A stretch of 33,349 bases of DNA from RYN-230 sp963717125 (GCA_963717125.1 CAVQVG010000011.1:1-33349); one strand, 5' to 3'; shown: positions 19,734-28,689, counted from the first letter of the stretch. Notes: a model not told the origin generated them from the letters alone. Numbers and translations: made by a program.

Positions 19734-21792
19734 GCTCGCGGGGCACATCGTTGCTGGCCACCTTGGCCGCCTGGACCTGGTGCCGGATGCTGTCCACCAC
19801 TTCCGGGTTGGCCAGCGTGGTCACGTCGCCGGTGTCGGTGAAGTTGGACACCGCGGCGATCACCCGCCGCATGATCTTGCCGGACCGGGTCTTCGGCATG
19901 TCCGGCACGATCCACACGTTCTTCGGCCGGGCGATCTTGCCGATCTCGACCTCCACCGCGGTGGTGACCTTGCGGCCCATCTCTGGGCCGGCCTCGACGC
20001 CGGGCTGGAGCGAGACGTACACCTCGACCATCCGGCCGCGGATGTCGTCGATCACCGGGACCGCGGCCGCCTCGGCCACTTCGGGGACGGTGAGCGCGGC
20101 CGACTCGATCTCCTTGGTGCCCAGCCGGTGCCCGGCCACGTTGATCACGTCGTCCACCCGGCCGAGGATGCGGAAGTAGCCGTCCGTCGCGCGGACCGCG
20201 CCGTCACCCGCGAAGTACGGCCAGTCGTGCCAGTCCTTGCTGTCCGGGTTCTTGTTGTACTTCTCGTAGTAGACCGAGATGAACCGCTCCGGCTGGCCCC
20301 AGATGGTCTCCATGATGCCGGGCCACGGGTTGCGGATGCAGATGTTGCCGGCCCGGCCGTCCGGCACCTCCTTGCCGTCCTCATCGAGGATGACCGGGTA
20401 GATGCCCAGCGCGGCCGGGCCACAGCTGCCCGGCTTCATCGGCTTGAGCGCGGGCAGCTCCGTGCCCAGGAAGCCACCGGTCTCGGTCTGCCACCAGGTG
20501 TCCACGATGGCGGCCTCGCCCTTGCCGACCGACTCGTAGTACCAGCGCCACACCTCCGGCTCGATCGGCTCACCCACCGTGGTCATGAGCTTGAAGTGGT
20601 AGCTGTACTTGGCCGGCTCGCCCGGGCCGACCTTGCGCAGCATCCGGATCGCGGTCGGCGAGGTGTGGAAGATGTTCACCCCGAGCCGCTCGGCGATCCG
20701 CCACGGCCGGCCCGCGTCCGGGTAGTTGGGCGTGCCCTCGTAGATCACCGTGGTGGTGCCGTTGGACAGCGGGCCGTACACGATGTAGGAGTGCCCGGTG
20801 ATCCAGCCGATGTCGGCCATGCACCAGTACGTGTCGTCCGGGTGGATGTCCTGGTAGTACTTGGACGTCCCGGTCACGTAGGCCAGGTAGCCGCCGGTGC
20901 TGTGCTGGGCGCCCTTCGGGCGCCCGGTGGTGCCGCTGGTGTACATCAGGAACAGCGGCGCCTCGGCCGGCATGGACACCGGCTCGACGATCTGGCGGCG
21001 GTACTGCGGGAGCACCTCGTCCACGAAGAAGTCGCGGCCCTCGGTCATCGGTGTCTTCGAGCCGTACTGGCCCGGGTAGCGCCGCCACACCAGGACCTTG
21101 TCCACGTCCTGGCCCTGCCTGGCCGCCTCGGCCAGCGCCTCGTCCGCCTTGACCTTGTGGTCCACCAGGCCGCCGCTGCGCCAGTAGCTGTCCATCGTGA
21201 TCAGCACCCGGCTGCCCGAGTCGGCGATCCGGGTGCCGGCCGCGTTGCCGCTGAACCCGCCGAACACCTGGGAGTGGATCACCCCGAGCCGGGCGCAGGC
21301 CAGCATGGTGACCGGCAGTTCCGGCACCATCGGCATATGCAGCGTCACCCGGTCACCGGCCTTGAGCCCGGCGAAGTCGCGCAGCAGCGCGGCGAACTCG
21401 TTCACCTGGTGGTACAGCTCGCGGTAGGTGATGGCGACGTGTTCTTCGGCCTCCGGCTCAGACACGAAGATCATCGCCGCCTTGTTCCCGCGGCTCTCCA
21501 GATGCCGGTCCACGCAGTTGTAGGAGGCGTTCAGCCGCCCGCCGGTGAACCACTTCCAGAACGGCGGGTTACTCGAATCCAGGACCGTGTCCCATTTCCT
21601 GTCCCAGGAGAGCAGGTCCGCGTATTCGGTAAAGCAGTCCGGGAAGTTCTTCTCGTCGAAGCGGTCGAAGATGGCCGGGTCGTTCGCGTTGGCCTGCTGG
21701 ACGAATGACTCCGGCGGGTAGATGTACTCTTCCTCGCGCCAGTGCACGGCGATCTGCGACTCGGAAACCTGCTCTTGCTGACTTTCCGACAT
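19684..21792 (-). CDS. acsA: Acetyl-CoA synthetase (AMP-forming)
   Basis: Acs activates acetate to acetyl-CoA through acetyl-AMP in the cytosol. The 702-residue protein has the ANL-family P-loop LMYTSGTTGRPKGAQHSTGG near 280-299, the adenylate motif VDTWWQTETGG, the hinge GRVDDVINVAGHRLGTKEIE, and the C-terminal PKTRSGKIMRRV near 634-645. The Lys of that last motif is the conserved regulatory acetylation site, so control by protein acetylation is likely. Helper segments TLHMPMVPELPVTMLACARL and VIHSQVFGGFSG are typical of Acs rather than propionyl- or acetoacetyl-CoA synthetase. The start is ATG 21792 with GGGAGG about 9 bases upstream. It converges on the kam operon. A metabolic link (acetate recovery beside lysine breakdown to acetoacetate and crotonyl-CoA) is plausible but only inferred. 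Confidence 0.95.
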   Translation of the reverse strand: MSESQQEQVSESQIAVHWREEEYIYPPESFVQQANANDPAIFDRFDEKNFPDCFTEYADLLSWDRKWDTVLDSSNPPFWKWFTGGRLNASYNCVDRHLESRGNKAAMIFVSEPEAEEHVAITYRELYHQVNEFAALLRDFAGLKAGDRVTLHMPMVPELPVTMLACARLGVIHSQVFGGFSGNAAGTRIADSGSRVLITMDSYWRSGGLVDHKVKADEALAEAARQGQDVDKVLVWRRYPGQYGSKTPMTEGRDFFVDEVLPQYRRQIVEPVSMPAEAPLFLMYTSGTTGRPKGAQHSTGGYLAYVTGTSKYYQDIHPDDTYWCMADIGWITGHSYIVYGPLSNGTTTVIYEGTPNYPDAGRPWRIAERLGVNIFHTSPTAIRMLRKVGPGEPAKYSYHFKLMTTVGEPIEPEVWRWYYESVGKGEAAIVDTWWQTETGGFLGTELPALKPMKPGSCGPAALGIYPVILDEDGKEVPDGRAGNICIRNPWPGIMETIWGQPERFISVYYEKYNKNPDSKDWHDWPYFAGDGAVRATDGYFRILGRVDDVINVAGHRLGTKEIESAALTVPEVAEAAAVPVIDDIRGRMVEVYVSLQPGVEAGPEMGRKVTTAVEVEIGKIARPKNVWIVPDMPKTRSGKIMRRVIAAVSNFTDTGDVTTLANPEVVDSIRHQVQAAKVASNDVPRELTETERAEIQSFGSVD

Positions 21793-22506
21793 GTACTCGG
21801 TCCTCCCATGGAGTGGATGATCTGGTTCAGCCAGGTCCCGGGGCTGCCGCGATCATTGCCGGCCAGCCCGGCGCGGAACGGCGGGCAGCGCCGTTGACCT
21901 TCCCCGTCAGGATGTGCCGGATCATCCTCCCCGTCCGGCGGCCCGCCCCTGCGGCGGAGGCCAGCCAGCAGCGCAGCCGGGGGGCAGGTGCGGTCCCCGC
22001 CGCTGCCCCTTCCTCGGGCCGCCCGCTGACCACGGTGTCATGACGTCCTCACACGCTGGGGAAACGGTTTCATGCTAACGCGAAGCGGACGGCGCGGACT
22101 AGGGCACATCGGTCGCGGCTTGGCCGCCCTCGCGGGGCTGGGTGCGGCGCCGCCGGTTGACACCACGCGGCGCAGCGGTATCTTGCTGCGCAGTCCAGCA
22201 CCGGCTGGCCGTCGGGGGTCAGGCGTCCCAGCGGGGGAGTTGGCACGGGAGGGGCCTGGGCGCCCAGTAGACAACGGTGCACGATCTCGCGGCCAGCGGG
22301 ATGTGCTCCGGTCCGAAGGGAAGGCCCGGGCCCGCTTCCGGTACCGGAGGAGGGCGGAAAGCTCCGCGCCCTTTCCCAACGGCGGTCCAAATTTCCGTTG
22401 TGCAACCTGCGGGCGGGCACCGCAACCGCCGCGTCAGGGTACCCTTCATGGGATCACCGGCCCAAGAGGCCGCCCGCGGCGGCAGACAGGGGAAGGCAGG
22501 CAGAAG
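21793..22506. other. Long non-coding gap between acs and ppm
   Basis: This is about 714 bases without a convincing gene. Several frames are open, including one continuous upstream with ppm, but they are Arg/Pro/Gly-rich and show no family pattern. The part next to acs (22030-22080) is less GC-rich and must hold the acs promoter. A sigma-70-like promoter points right at 22157-22184, more than 300 bases before ppm. That leaves room for a long leader or an RNA gene, for which I see no signature. Confidence 0.5.
22157..22184 (+). promoter_or_regulatory. Sigma-70-like promoter upstream of ppm
   Basis: A perfect -35 TTGACA (22157-22162), a 16-base spacer and a -10-like TATCTT (22179-22184) would start transcription near 22191. 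It points toward ppm, giving an untranslated leader of about 310 bases if it serves that gene. Confidence 0.45.
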
Positions 22507-23242
<736 letters not shown>

Positions 23243-23268
<26 letters not shown>

Positions 23269-23620
23269 CCTTGCCCGGCGCGTCCTCGCCCCGCTGGCCG
23301 CGGATCAGCGCGAGCCGCTCGGCCAGGACTTCCTCGAGGTCGGCGATGGACCGGCGCTCCCGCAGCATGTCCCAGTGGCTGCGCGGCGGCTTGGCCTTGC
23401 GTGGCGTGGCCAGATCCCCGGTGCTCGTGAACGCGGTCACCCCGCACACCCGGCACTCCCAAGTGGCCGGAACTTCCGCCTCCGCCGCGAACGGGACGGT
23501 AAAGTGGTGACCCTTGGGGCAGTCGAAAGCGATCTCCTGGCGAGGGGCCAGATCGGTGTTACGGTCGTTCTCGTAGCTCGTTGCCCCGAGCCGGGTACCG
23601 CGAAGTGCGCGTTCGGCCAT
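23243..23620 (-). CDS. rbpA: RNA polymerase-binding protein RbpA
   Basis: RbpA is the actinobacterial transcription factor that binds RNA polymerase and the principal sigma factor and stabilises the open complex. The 125-residue protein starts MAERALRGTRLGATSYENDR (ATG 23620, GGGAGG 9 bases upstream). It carries the core domain FDCPKGHHFTVPF and WECRVCG, the zinc-type Cys/His cluster seen in the Streptomyces form. The sigma-interaction region follows: PPRSHWDMLRERRSIADLEE. The C-terminal tail is Lys/Arg-rich. The open frame extends well upstream but without family similarity. A promoter matching the oxidative-stress sigma factor consensus lies at 23661-23687. In Streptomyces coelicolor rbpA is a known member of the sigma-R regulon, so the site fits established biology. 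Confidence 0.95.
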
Positions 23621-23660
23621 TAGTCGCTGCCTCCCAGGCGCTCTGCCAGCTGTTGTGAAT

Positions 23661-23687
23661 AACGCCGAGTACCCGGTCAAGATTCCC
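23661..23687 (-). promoter_or_regulatory. Sigma-R-type promoter of rbpA
   Basis: On the minus strand GGGAAT (23687-23682) is followed after exactly 18 bases by GTT (23663-23661). This is the consensus GGGAAT-N18-GTT of the thiol-oxidative-stress factor sigma-R (SigR/SigH). Transcription would begin about 30 bases before the rbpA ATG. Confidence 0.7.
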
Positions 23688-23752
23688 GCTGTGCCCGATT
23701 CCAACCCCTCGCCAGCGAGGCGGAGCGTTAGCTCGGCGACGAGGCGGGGGAT

Positions 23753-23772
23753 CCAGGGGGTCGTCCCCCAGG
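23753..23772. repeat. GC-rich hairpin repeat, copy 2 / GDPD terminator
   Basis: CCAGGGGG-TCGT-CCCCCAGG folds as a stem with one A/A mismatch. It lies immediately after the stop of the phosphodiesterase gene (minus strand). It shares the GGGGGTCGTCCCCC core, loop and trailing GGCTA with 12871-12898. Confidence 0.6.
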
Positions 23773-24600
23773 CTATAAGGGCCGGGGGTGCCACTCACCG
23801 CGGCTGATCAGGACGTCACGCAGGGCGACAGTCTGATCCGTCATGATCCCGTCCACCCCCACGTCGAGCAGGCTGCGCATGACCGACGGGGAGTTGACCG
23901 TCCAGGCGTGCACCTGCAGCCCGAGAGCATGCGCCCGGGTGACGAAGGACGGGGTGGCCACCGCGGCCGGCACCTGAGCGCAGCCAACCCCGGCCTGGGC
24001 CAGCCGCTCGGCCAGTCCCAGGTGCGTGCGGCGGCGCGCAGGCCGGCCGGGCGCGGGCTGCCCTGGGCGGCGCCGGTCCCGGGGACCGCGCGGGCCGCCG
24101 AACCGGACCATCGCCGCGCCGATCGGGGAGGCGGCCATGCAGACCGGGCGGTCGAGCACCCGGCGCGCGGTGCGCAGCCGGCTGGCCGAGAACGAGGTGA
24201 CACACACCCGGTCCCAGGACCCGGTCCGGCGCAGCACGTCGGCCAGCGGCTCGATCACCGGGGCGTCCTTCAGGTCGATGTTGAACCGGACGTCCGGCCA
24301 GGCGGCCAGCAGGTCATCCAGCCGCGGGATGGGCTCCGTGCCGCCGATCCGGGCCTCGGCCACGGCCCGGTAGGTCAGCCGGGCGATCCGCCCGCCGCGG
24401 TCGGTCACCCGGTCCAGCGTCCGGTCGTGGAACGCGATGAGCACCCCGTCCGCGGTCGCCTGCAGATCCGTCTCCAGGTACCAGTAGCCCAGCCCAAGCG
24501 CATGCTCGAAGGCCCGCCACGAGTTCTCCGGCGCGTGCGCCGCCCCGCCCCGGTGCGCGAACGCCATCGGCCTGGGATGGTCAAGGAACGCGGTCTGCAT
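23773..24600 (-). CDS. Glycerophosphodiester phosphodiesterase
   Basis: GDPD enzymes hydrolyse deacylated phospholipids to an alcohol and sn-glycerol-3-phosphate. The 275-residue protein shows AFAHRGGAAHAPENSWRAFE near residues 13-32 (catalytic His, metal Glu), YLETDLQATADGVLIAFHD near 41-59 (metal Glu/Asp, second catalytic His), DVRFNIDLKD, and the C-terminal AWTVNSPSVMRSLLDVGVDG. No signal peptide is seen, so it is cytosolic. A segment near residues 165-190 (GPRGPRDRRRPGQPAPGRPA) is unlike the rest of the family and could be a stretch read out of frame between two small indels. The start is ATG 24600. The GC-rich hairpin at 23753-23772 follows the stop and probably ends the transcript. Confidence 0.9.
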   Translation of the reverse strand: MQTAFLDHPRPMAFAHRGGAAHAPENSWRAFEHALGLGYWYLETDLQATADGVLIAFHDRTLDRVTDRGGRIARLTYRAVAEARIGGTEPIPRLDDLLAAWPDVRFNIDLKDAPVIEPLADVLRRTGSWDRVCVTSFSASRLRTARRVLDRPVCMAASPIGAAMVRFGGPRGPRDRRRPGQPAPGRPARRRTHLGLAERLAQAGVGCAQVPAAVATPSFVTRAHALGLQVHAWTVNSPSVMRSLLDVGVDGIMTDQTVALRDVLISRGEWHPRPL

Positions 24601-24721
24601 GTATGCGAGTATGCGCTATCTGGGGGAGCAGGCTGTAAACGGAGGATGGCACAGGGCTGAAACACACGTAGCGGCAGGGCTTCCGGCGCGGCCAGGGTTT
24701 CGCCTGGTCAGAGCCGACCGG

Positions 24722-25300
24722 TCAGGCTGACCACTCGCGGCGCCGGGCTTCGGCCAGGGCGATGGCGGCGGCTGCGGCTACGTTGAGTGAGCCGACCCGG
24801 CCGACCAGCGGGATGTAGGCGACCGCGTCGGCCGCCGCCAGCAGCGCGGGCGAGCAGCCGTGATCCTCGTTGCCCAGCGCCAGGCAGACGTCGCCGGCCA
24901 GCGCCGCCTCGTGCAGCGGCTCGGCCCCCGCGGCCAGCTCGATCGCGACCACCCGCAGGCCCGCCTGGCTGGCCGCCTTGGCCGCCGCGACCGGATCGGG
25001 CTCGCGTTCCCAGCTGAGCAGCCGCTGGGTGCCGAGCGCGGTCTTGCCCGCTGAGGGGTGGTCCAGCGGCGCGGAGTTGCCGCACAGCCAGATGTGCTCC
25101 GCGCCGAACGCGGCCGCCGAGCGCACGATCATGCCCACGTTGTAGGGCTGGGTCACCGAGTCGAGCAGCAGCGCCAGCCGGCCCTCGGTGGCCCGGCGCC
25201 AGGACCGGTTCAGCCGCTTCACGTCGGTGGGCCGCAGCTGCTTGCGCGACGGCGGCACGGGGTTTGCGGCGGGGCTTGGCGCACCGTCCGGCGCGGTCAT
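24722..25300 (-). CDS. TrmH/SpoU-family RNA 2'-O-methyltransferase
   Basis: SPOUT-fold enzymes of this family methylate the ribose of a tRNA or rRNA nucleotide using SAM. The 192-residue protein has motif 1 LLLDSVTQPYNVGMIVRSAA (substrate Asn and Arg), motif 2 LALGNEDHGCSP and motif 3 YIPLVGRVGSLNVAAAAAIA, the knot that binds SAM. The N-terminus is a short charged stretch without an L30-like substrate domain, so it is of the TrmH (tRNA Gm18) rather than RlmB type. The exact target is not certain. The start is ATG 25300, overlapping the stop of the RsmC-like gene as ATGA. The open frame upstream belongs to that gene's region. Confidence 0.9.
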   Translation of the reverse strand: MTAPDGAPSPAANPVPPSRKQLRPTDVKRLNRSWRRATEGRLALLLDSVTQPYNVGMIVRSAAAFGAEHIWLCGNSAPLDHPSAGKTALGTQRLLSWEREPDPVAAAKAASQAGLRVVAIELAAGAEPLHEAALAGDVCLALGNEDHGCSPALLAAADAVAYIPLVGRVGSLNVAAAAAIALAEARRREWSA

Positions 25301-25892
25301 CTGGCAGTCACCTCCAGCACCCGGTAGCCGGCCCGGGAGGCGATCCGCGCGGTCGGCCAGCCCTGCCCGGACAGCCAGCGATGCAGTGAGTCGGCGCCCA
25401 GGTTGCGCTGCACGACGAGGTACGCGCGGCCGCCGGGGGCCAGCCGCCGAGCCAGCCGGCCAGCAGGTCGTGCAGCGCGTCCTTGCCGATCCGGATCGGC
25501 GGGTTCGACCAGATGCAGCCGAACTCGGCGGGCAGCCCGGGGTCGCCGGGCGGCACACAGCGCACGTTGGCCAGGCCGGCCCGGGCCGCGTTGCCGGCGC
25601 ACAGCTCCAGCGCCCGCGTGTTCACGTCCACCGCCCAGACCGTGGCGCCGGGCGCGCGGGCCGCCATGGCCAGCGCGATCGGGCCGTAGCCGGTGCCGAG
25701 GTCGAGCAGCTGGCCAGCTGGCGGCGGGGGCGGCACGGTGTCCAGCAGCACCCGGGTGCCCGGGTCCAGCCGGCTGGCGGAGAACACGCCGGAATCGGTG
25801 GCGCACTCGAAGTCCAGGTCGCCGAGCACCACCTGAACTCGGCCCGGCCGGTGCGCGGCCGCCGGGTCCTCGGTGAAGTAATGCTGGCCCAC
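25297..25892 (-). pseudogene. RsmC-like class I methyltransferase, single frameshift
   Basis: From ATG 25892 the frame reads MGQHYFTEDPAAAHRPGRVQ, DSGVFSASRLDPGTRVLL, SAM motif I LLDLGTGYGPIALAMA near residues 63-78 and the catalytic SNPPIRIGK near 130-138. This is the small-domain methyltransferase that modifies guanine in 16S rRNA (RsmC/YbxB type). After LLAGWLG the frame is lost. One base restored in the GGCGGCTGGCCCCC run near 25440-25450 returns the expected end, LAPGGRAYLVVQRNLGADSL to RAGYRVLEVTAR, and a stop at 25297 that overlaps the TrmH start. The repaired length is 198 residues, normal for the family. A base-calling deletion in the G/C run is at least as likely as real loss. It sits in a co-directional run with DUF3817 (3-base gap) and the TrmH gene. 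Confidence 0.85.
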
Positions 25893-25895
25893 CTG

Positions 25896-26255
25896 TTACC
25901 GGGGCGGTGGTGGCGTGGTGACCGGGCCGGGTGCGGCCGCGCCGTCCGCCGCCGCCAGCGCCGGGTCGATGTACCGGTGGGTGAGCCAGCGCTCGACCAC
26001 GAACGTGAGCACCGGGATGGTGCCGGCCAGCAGGACCAGCACGGTCGGGCCGATGGCCAGCCGCAGCCGGCGGGTCAGCAGGTACGCGAAGATGATGTAG
26101 ATGATGTACAGGATCCCGTGCAGGGTGCCCACGTCGTTGACCACGACGGTGTTGTTGCCGATCACCTGGAGCGGGATGCCGACAAAGCACAAGATGATCA
26201 GCACCACGCCGGTGATGTAGGCCATCACCCGGTAGCGGAGCACGGCTGCGCGCAC
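25896..26255 (-). CDS. DUF3817 membrane protein
   Basis: This 119-residue integral membrane protein has three hydrophobic segments: AYITGVVLIILCFVGIPLQV, LHGILYIIYIIFAYLL and VLVLLAGTIPVLTFVVE. DVGTLHG and the FVVER end are typical of DUF3817, a family widespread in actinobacteria with no known biochemical role. The Pro/Ala-rich tail is dispensable in appearance. The start is GTG 26255 with GAGGAGG 8 bases upstream. It is followed after 3 bases by the RsmC-like gene and preceded by another small membrane protein, an arrangement often seen in actinobacteria. Confidence 0.85.
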   Translation of the reverse strand: MRAAVLRYRVMAYITGVVLIILCFVGIPLQVIGNNTVVVNDVGTLHGILYIIYIIFAYLLTRRLRLAIGPTVLVLLAGTIPVLTFVVERWLTHRYIDPALAAADGAAAPGPVTTPPPPR

Positions 26256-26320
26256 CGGTCTTGCCTCCTCAGTTTGTCGCCCGACCTGGCGGCCGGACCC
26301 TCAGCTTGCCCGCCGGACCA

Positions 26321-26758
26321 TCAGCGGAACCCGTGCCACCGGCCGTGCCCCCTGGCCTCGCTGGTCAGCCGGGCCAGGTAGGCGTTGTAGTCGGCCAGTT
26401 CCGCGTCCTCCGGCTCAGCCGCGGGCTCGCCGCCGCCCGCCGCCGCCGCGGCCGCGCCGGGCGCCTGCCCGGGCCGCCCGCCGGGCAGCTCGAGATCCCC
26501 GGCCGGGGTCCCGCTGGGCACGGGCGGGTGGAACTCGTCCCGGATCGTCTTGGCCCAGAAGACGATCGCGAAGCCGGCGAAGATTGGCCATTCGAACGTG
26601 TAAGCCCAGCTCAGCGAGTTCCCAGCCTCGGCGCGGTGCAGCTGCCAGTTGCCCAGGGCCAGCATGCCGAGCACGGACGCGACCATCAGCGCGTGCCAGC
26701 CAAGCCACCGCGGCTTGAACAGGAAGCGCCAGCTCGGCACGGGGGGATCGCCGGACAT
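26321..26758 (-). CDS. Small membrane protein with SURF1-like N-terminus
   Basis: This 145-residue protein begins MSGDPPVPSWRFLFKPRWLG, followed by a membrane helix (WHALMVASVLGMLALGNWQL) and a second hydrophobic stretch (FEWPIFAGFAIVFWAKTI). The RWLG-helix-GxWQ pattern is like the first helix of SURF1-family proteins, but the large SURF1 periplasmic domain is missing. The second half is an Ala/Gly/Pro/Glu-rich linker ending in DAELADYNAYLARL, a short helix common to actinobacterial homologues next to DUF3817 genes. Function is unknown. It is probably expressed with the DUF3817 gene 65 bases downstream. The start is ATG 26758, divergent from the gene at 26863. Confidence 0.75.
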   Translation of the reverse strand: MSGDPPVPSWRFLFKPRWLGWHALMVASVLGMLALGNWQLHRAEAGNSLSWAYTFEWPIFAGFAIVFWAKTIRDEFHPPVPSGTPAGDLELPGGRPGQAPGAAAAAAGGGEPAAEPEDAELADYNAYLARLTSEARGHGRWHGFR

Positions 26759-26862
26759 GGAGAAAGCATAGCCCGCACCGCGGGCCCCGCCTCCGCGCAG
26801 GCCGGGGACGATTCCCGCGAGTCAATGCGGGAGCGTCCGGGCCGCTCAGGGATAATCGTTGC

Positions 26863-27243
26863 ATGTCCTTCACGGATCTACTGCGCGGGCGGGCGGGGCT
26901 GGCCGGGCGGCTGCCGGCCCGGCTGGAAGACCTGCACGGGCCGGAGCGGGGCGTCATCGTGCTGCCCCGCCACCTGTCCTGGCCGGGGATGCGCGAGTTC
27001 GATGTGACCGACGACCGGGTCCGGCGCAGCCTGTACGGGATCGTGCTGACCCAGGGCCGCCGCAACGACCTGGCCCGGTTCGTCAACGCACGGCTGCTCC
27101 GCCAGGACTGGCCGCTGCTGCGCGCCTCCCTCGACCCGAAGCTGCGCCGCTGGTGCGAGCGCCGGCTGGCGCTGCGCAGCCTGGCCGCCCAGGGCCCGGT
27201 GCCTGCTAGCACGGCGGAGCTGGACGCGACCCAGCCCGAGTAG
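26863..27243 (+). CDS. Conserved hypothetical protein, 126 residues
   Basis: I do not recognise a named domain. The protein is soluble: MSFTDLLRGRAGLAGRLPAR, then GPERGVIVLPRHLSWPGMRE, FDVTDDRVRRSLYGIVLTQG and a basic helical end (ARFVNARLLRQDWPLLRASL, LRRWCERRLAL). The high Arg/Leu content and predicted helices give it the look of a small regulator or structural protein, but there is no clear helix-turn-helix. The start is ATG 26863, about 104 bases from the divergent membrane-protein gene. The amidohydrolase follows 25 bases after the stop, so it may lead that transcript. Confidence 0.7.
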   Translation: MSFTDLLRGRAGLAGRLPARLEDLHGPERGVIVLPRHLSWPGMREFDVTDDRVRRSLYGIVLTQGRRNDLARFVNARLLRQDWPLLRASLDPKLRRWCERRLALRSLAAQGPVPASTAELDATQPE

Positions 27244-27268
27244 CGCGGTTTCCGCCTATTGTCGTGCT

Positions 27269-28159
27269 GTGCCCGCAGCCCTGAACCTGGACGCGCTGAC
27301 CGCCATCGACGTGCACGTGCACGCCGAGGTGTCCAGTTCCGGCGGCGCCTCGCTGTCCGGTGAGCTGGAGCAGGCGGCCGACACCTACTTCAAGATCGCC
27401 GACACCCGCCGCCCCACCCTCCCGGAGACCGCCGCGTACTACCGGGAGCGGCGGATGGCCTGCGTGGTATTCACCGTGGACGCCGAGTCCGCCACCGGGA
27501 CGCCGCCGGTGCCGAACGAGGAGGTGGCCCAGGCGGCCGCCGACCACCCGGATGTGATCATCCCGTTCGCGTCCATCGACCCGGCCCGCGGCCGGGCCGG
27601 CGTCCGCCAGGCCAGGCGGCTGGTGACCGAGTACGGCGTCCGCGGCTTCAAGTTCCATCCGAACGTGCAGGCGTTCTTCCCCAACGACCGGCTGGCCTAC
27701 CCGCTGTACGAGGTGATCGAAGAGCTCGGCGTGCCCGCCGTGTTCCACACCGGGCAGACCGGGATCGGCGCGGGCGCGCCGGGCGGCGGCGGCATCCGGC
27801 TCAAGTATTCCAACCCGATGTTCGTCAACGACGTGGCGGCCGACTTCCCGGGCCTCTCCATCATCCTGGCCCATCCCTCGTTCCCGTGGCAGGACGAAGC
27901 GCTGGCCGTGGCCACGCACAAGCCGCGGGTGCACATCGACCTGTCCGGCTGGTCACCGAAGTACTTCCCGCCGCAACTGGTGCAGTACGCCAACTCGCTG
28001 CTGCAGGACAAGGTGCTGTTCGGCTCCGACTTCCCGATGCTCACCCCGGACCGCTGGCTGGCCGATTTCGCCAAGCTGCCCATCAAGCCGGAGGTGGCCC
28101 CGAAAATCCTTAAGCTGAACGCCATCAAGCTTCTCGGCCTCGGAAGGAACCCGGCATGA
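27269..28159 (+). CDS. Amidohydrolase-2 family metal-dependent hydrolase
   Basis: This TIM-barrel hydrolase or decarboxylase has 296 residues. The metal-binding pattern is IDVHVH near residues 13-18, FKFHPN near 129-134, FHTGQT, ILAHPSFPW and the late LFGSDFPML near 250-258 (catalytic Asp). Members of this family act on aromatic or beta-keto acids (gamma-resorcylate/ACMSD-type decarboxylases, 4-hydroxyphenyl-beta-ketoacyl-CoA hydrolase). The last is notable because it is often paired with MaoC-type hydratases, as here. The substrate is not proven. The start is GTG 27269. The stop overlaps the MaoC gene start as ATGA, so the two are translationally coupled and probably serve one degradation pathway. 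Confidence 0.85.
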   Translation: MPAALNLDALTAIDVHVHAEVSSSGGASLSGELEQAADTYFKIADTRRPTLPETAAYYRERRMACVVFTVDAESATGTPPVPNEEVAQAAADHPDVIIPFASIDPARGRAGVRQARRLVTEYGVRGFKFHPNVQAFFPNDRLAYPLYEVIEELGVPAVFHTGQTGIGAGAPGGGGIRLKYSNPMFVNDVAADFPGLSIILAHPSFPWQDEALAVATHKPRVHIDLSGWSPKYFPPQLVQYANSLLQDKVLFGSDFPMLTPDRWLADFAKLPIKPEVAPKILKLNAIKLLGLGRNPA

Positions 28160-28614
28160 CCACCACCGCCAACGGCCTGGACGAGCTCACCGCGCTGGCC
28201 GGCGCCGACCTCGGGCACACCGGCTGGGTGGAGGTGACCCAGCCACGGGTGGACCTGTTCGCCGACGCCACCGGCGACCACCAGTGGATCCACGTGGACG
28301 CCGCGCGCGCCGCGGCCGGGCCGTTCGGCGGCACGATCGCGCACGGCTACCTGACCCTGTCCATGGTCATCCCCCTGTTCGGCGAGCTGCTCGAGGTCAC
28401 CGGGATCAGCATGGGCATCAACTACGGGCTGAACCGGGTCCGGTTCCCCACGCCGGTCCCGGTCGGCTCGAAGATCCGGCTGGCCGGCCGGCTGGCCGCG
28501 GTGGAGTCCGCCGGGGACAACGCGGTCCAGGTGACCGCCGACTTCACCGTCGAGCTCGACGGCGCGGCCAAGCCCGCCTGCGTGGCCCAGGCCATCTACC
28601 GCTACTACGCCTGA
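28156..28614 (+). CDS. MaoC-like (R)-specific enoyl-CoA hydratase
   Basis: This hotdog-fold hydratase of 152 residues carries the MaoC active-site motif FADATGDHQWIHVD near 35-48 (catalytic Asp and His). GPFGGTIAHGYLTLS near 55-69 and NYGLNRVRFPTPVPVGSKI follow. Such proteins hydrate trans-2-enoyl-CoA to (R)-3-hydroxyacyl-CoA in fatty acid or aromatic side-chain metabolism. It is coupled by ATGA to the amidohydrolase, with which it likely acts on the same CoA-linked intermediate. It could also accept crotonyl-CoA, the product of the lysine pathway 9 kb away, but that is speculation. It is complete and marks the end of the intact region: everything to 31.8 kb downstream is decayed. Confidence 0.85.
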   Translation: MTTTANGLDELTALAGADLGHTGWVEVTQPRVDLFADATGDHQWIHVDAARAAAGPFGGTIAHGYLTLSMVIPLFGELLEVTGISMGINYGLNRVRFPTPVPVGSKIRLAGRLAAVESAGDNAVQVTADFTVELDGAAKPACVAQAIYRYYA

Positions 28615-28689
28615 CTAGCCGGGGCCTCGAAACAGCCGCAGTCCACGACATGGGGATTAAGTTCAGGCTAACCCTATTTGGTGGGTCCA

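Noticed and set aside
19504..21708. Open plus-strand frame of 734 codons opposite acsA
   Set aside because: It is an antisense shadow of acetyl-CoA synthetase with no recognisable domain.
22072..22506. N-terminal extension of ppm by about 145 residues
   Set aside because: The extension is Arg/Pro-rich, contains the promoter-like site, and the family begins near VAVIMPTYNE.
25301..25558. Longer start for the TrmH-type gene
   Set aside because: The upstream residues are the RsmC-like gene read in another frame; ATG 25300 overlaps its stop as ATGA.
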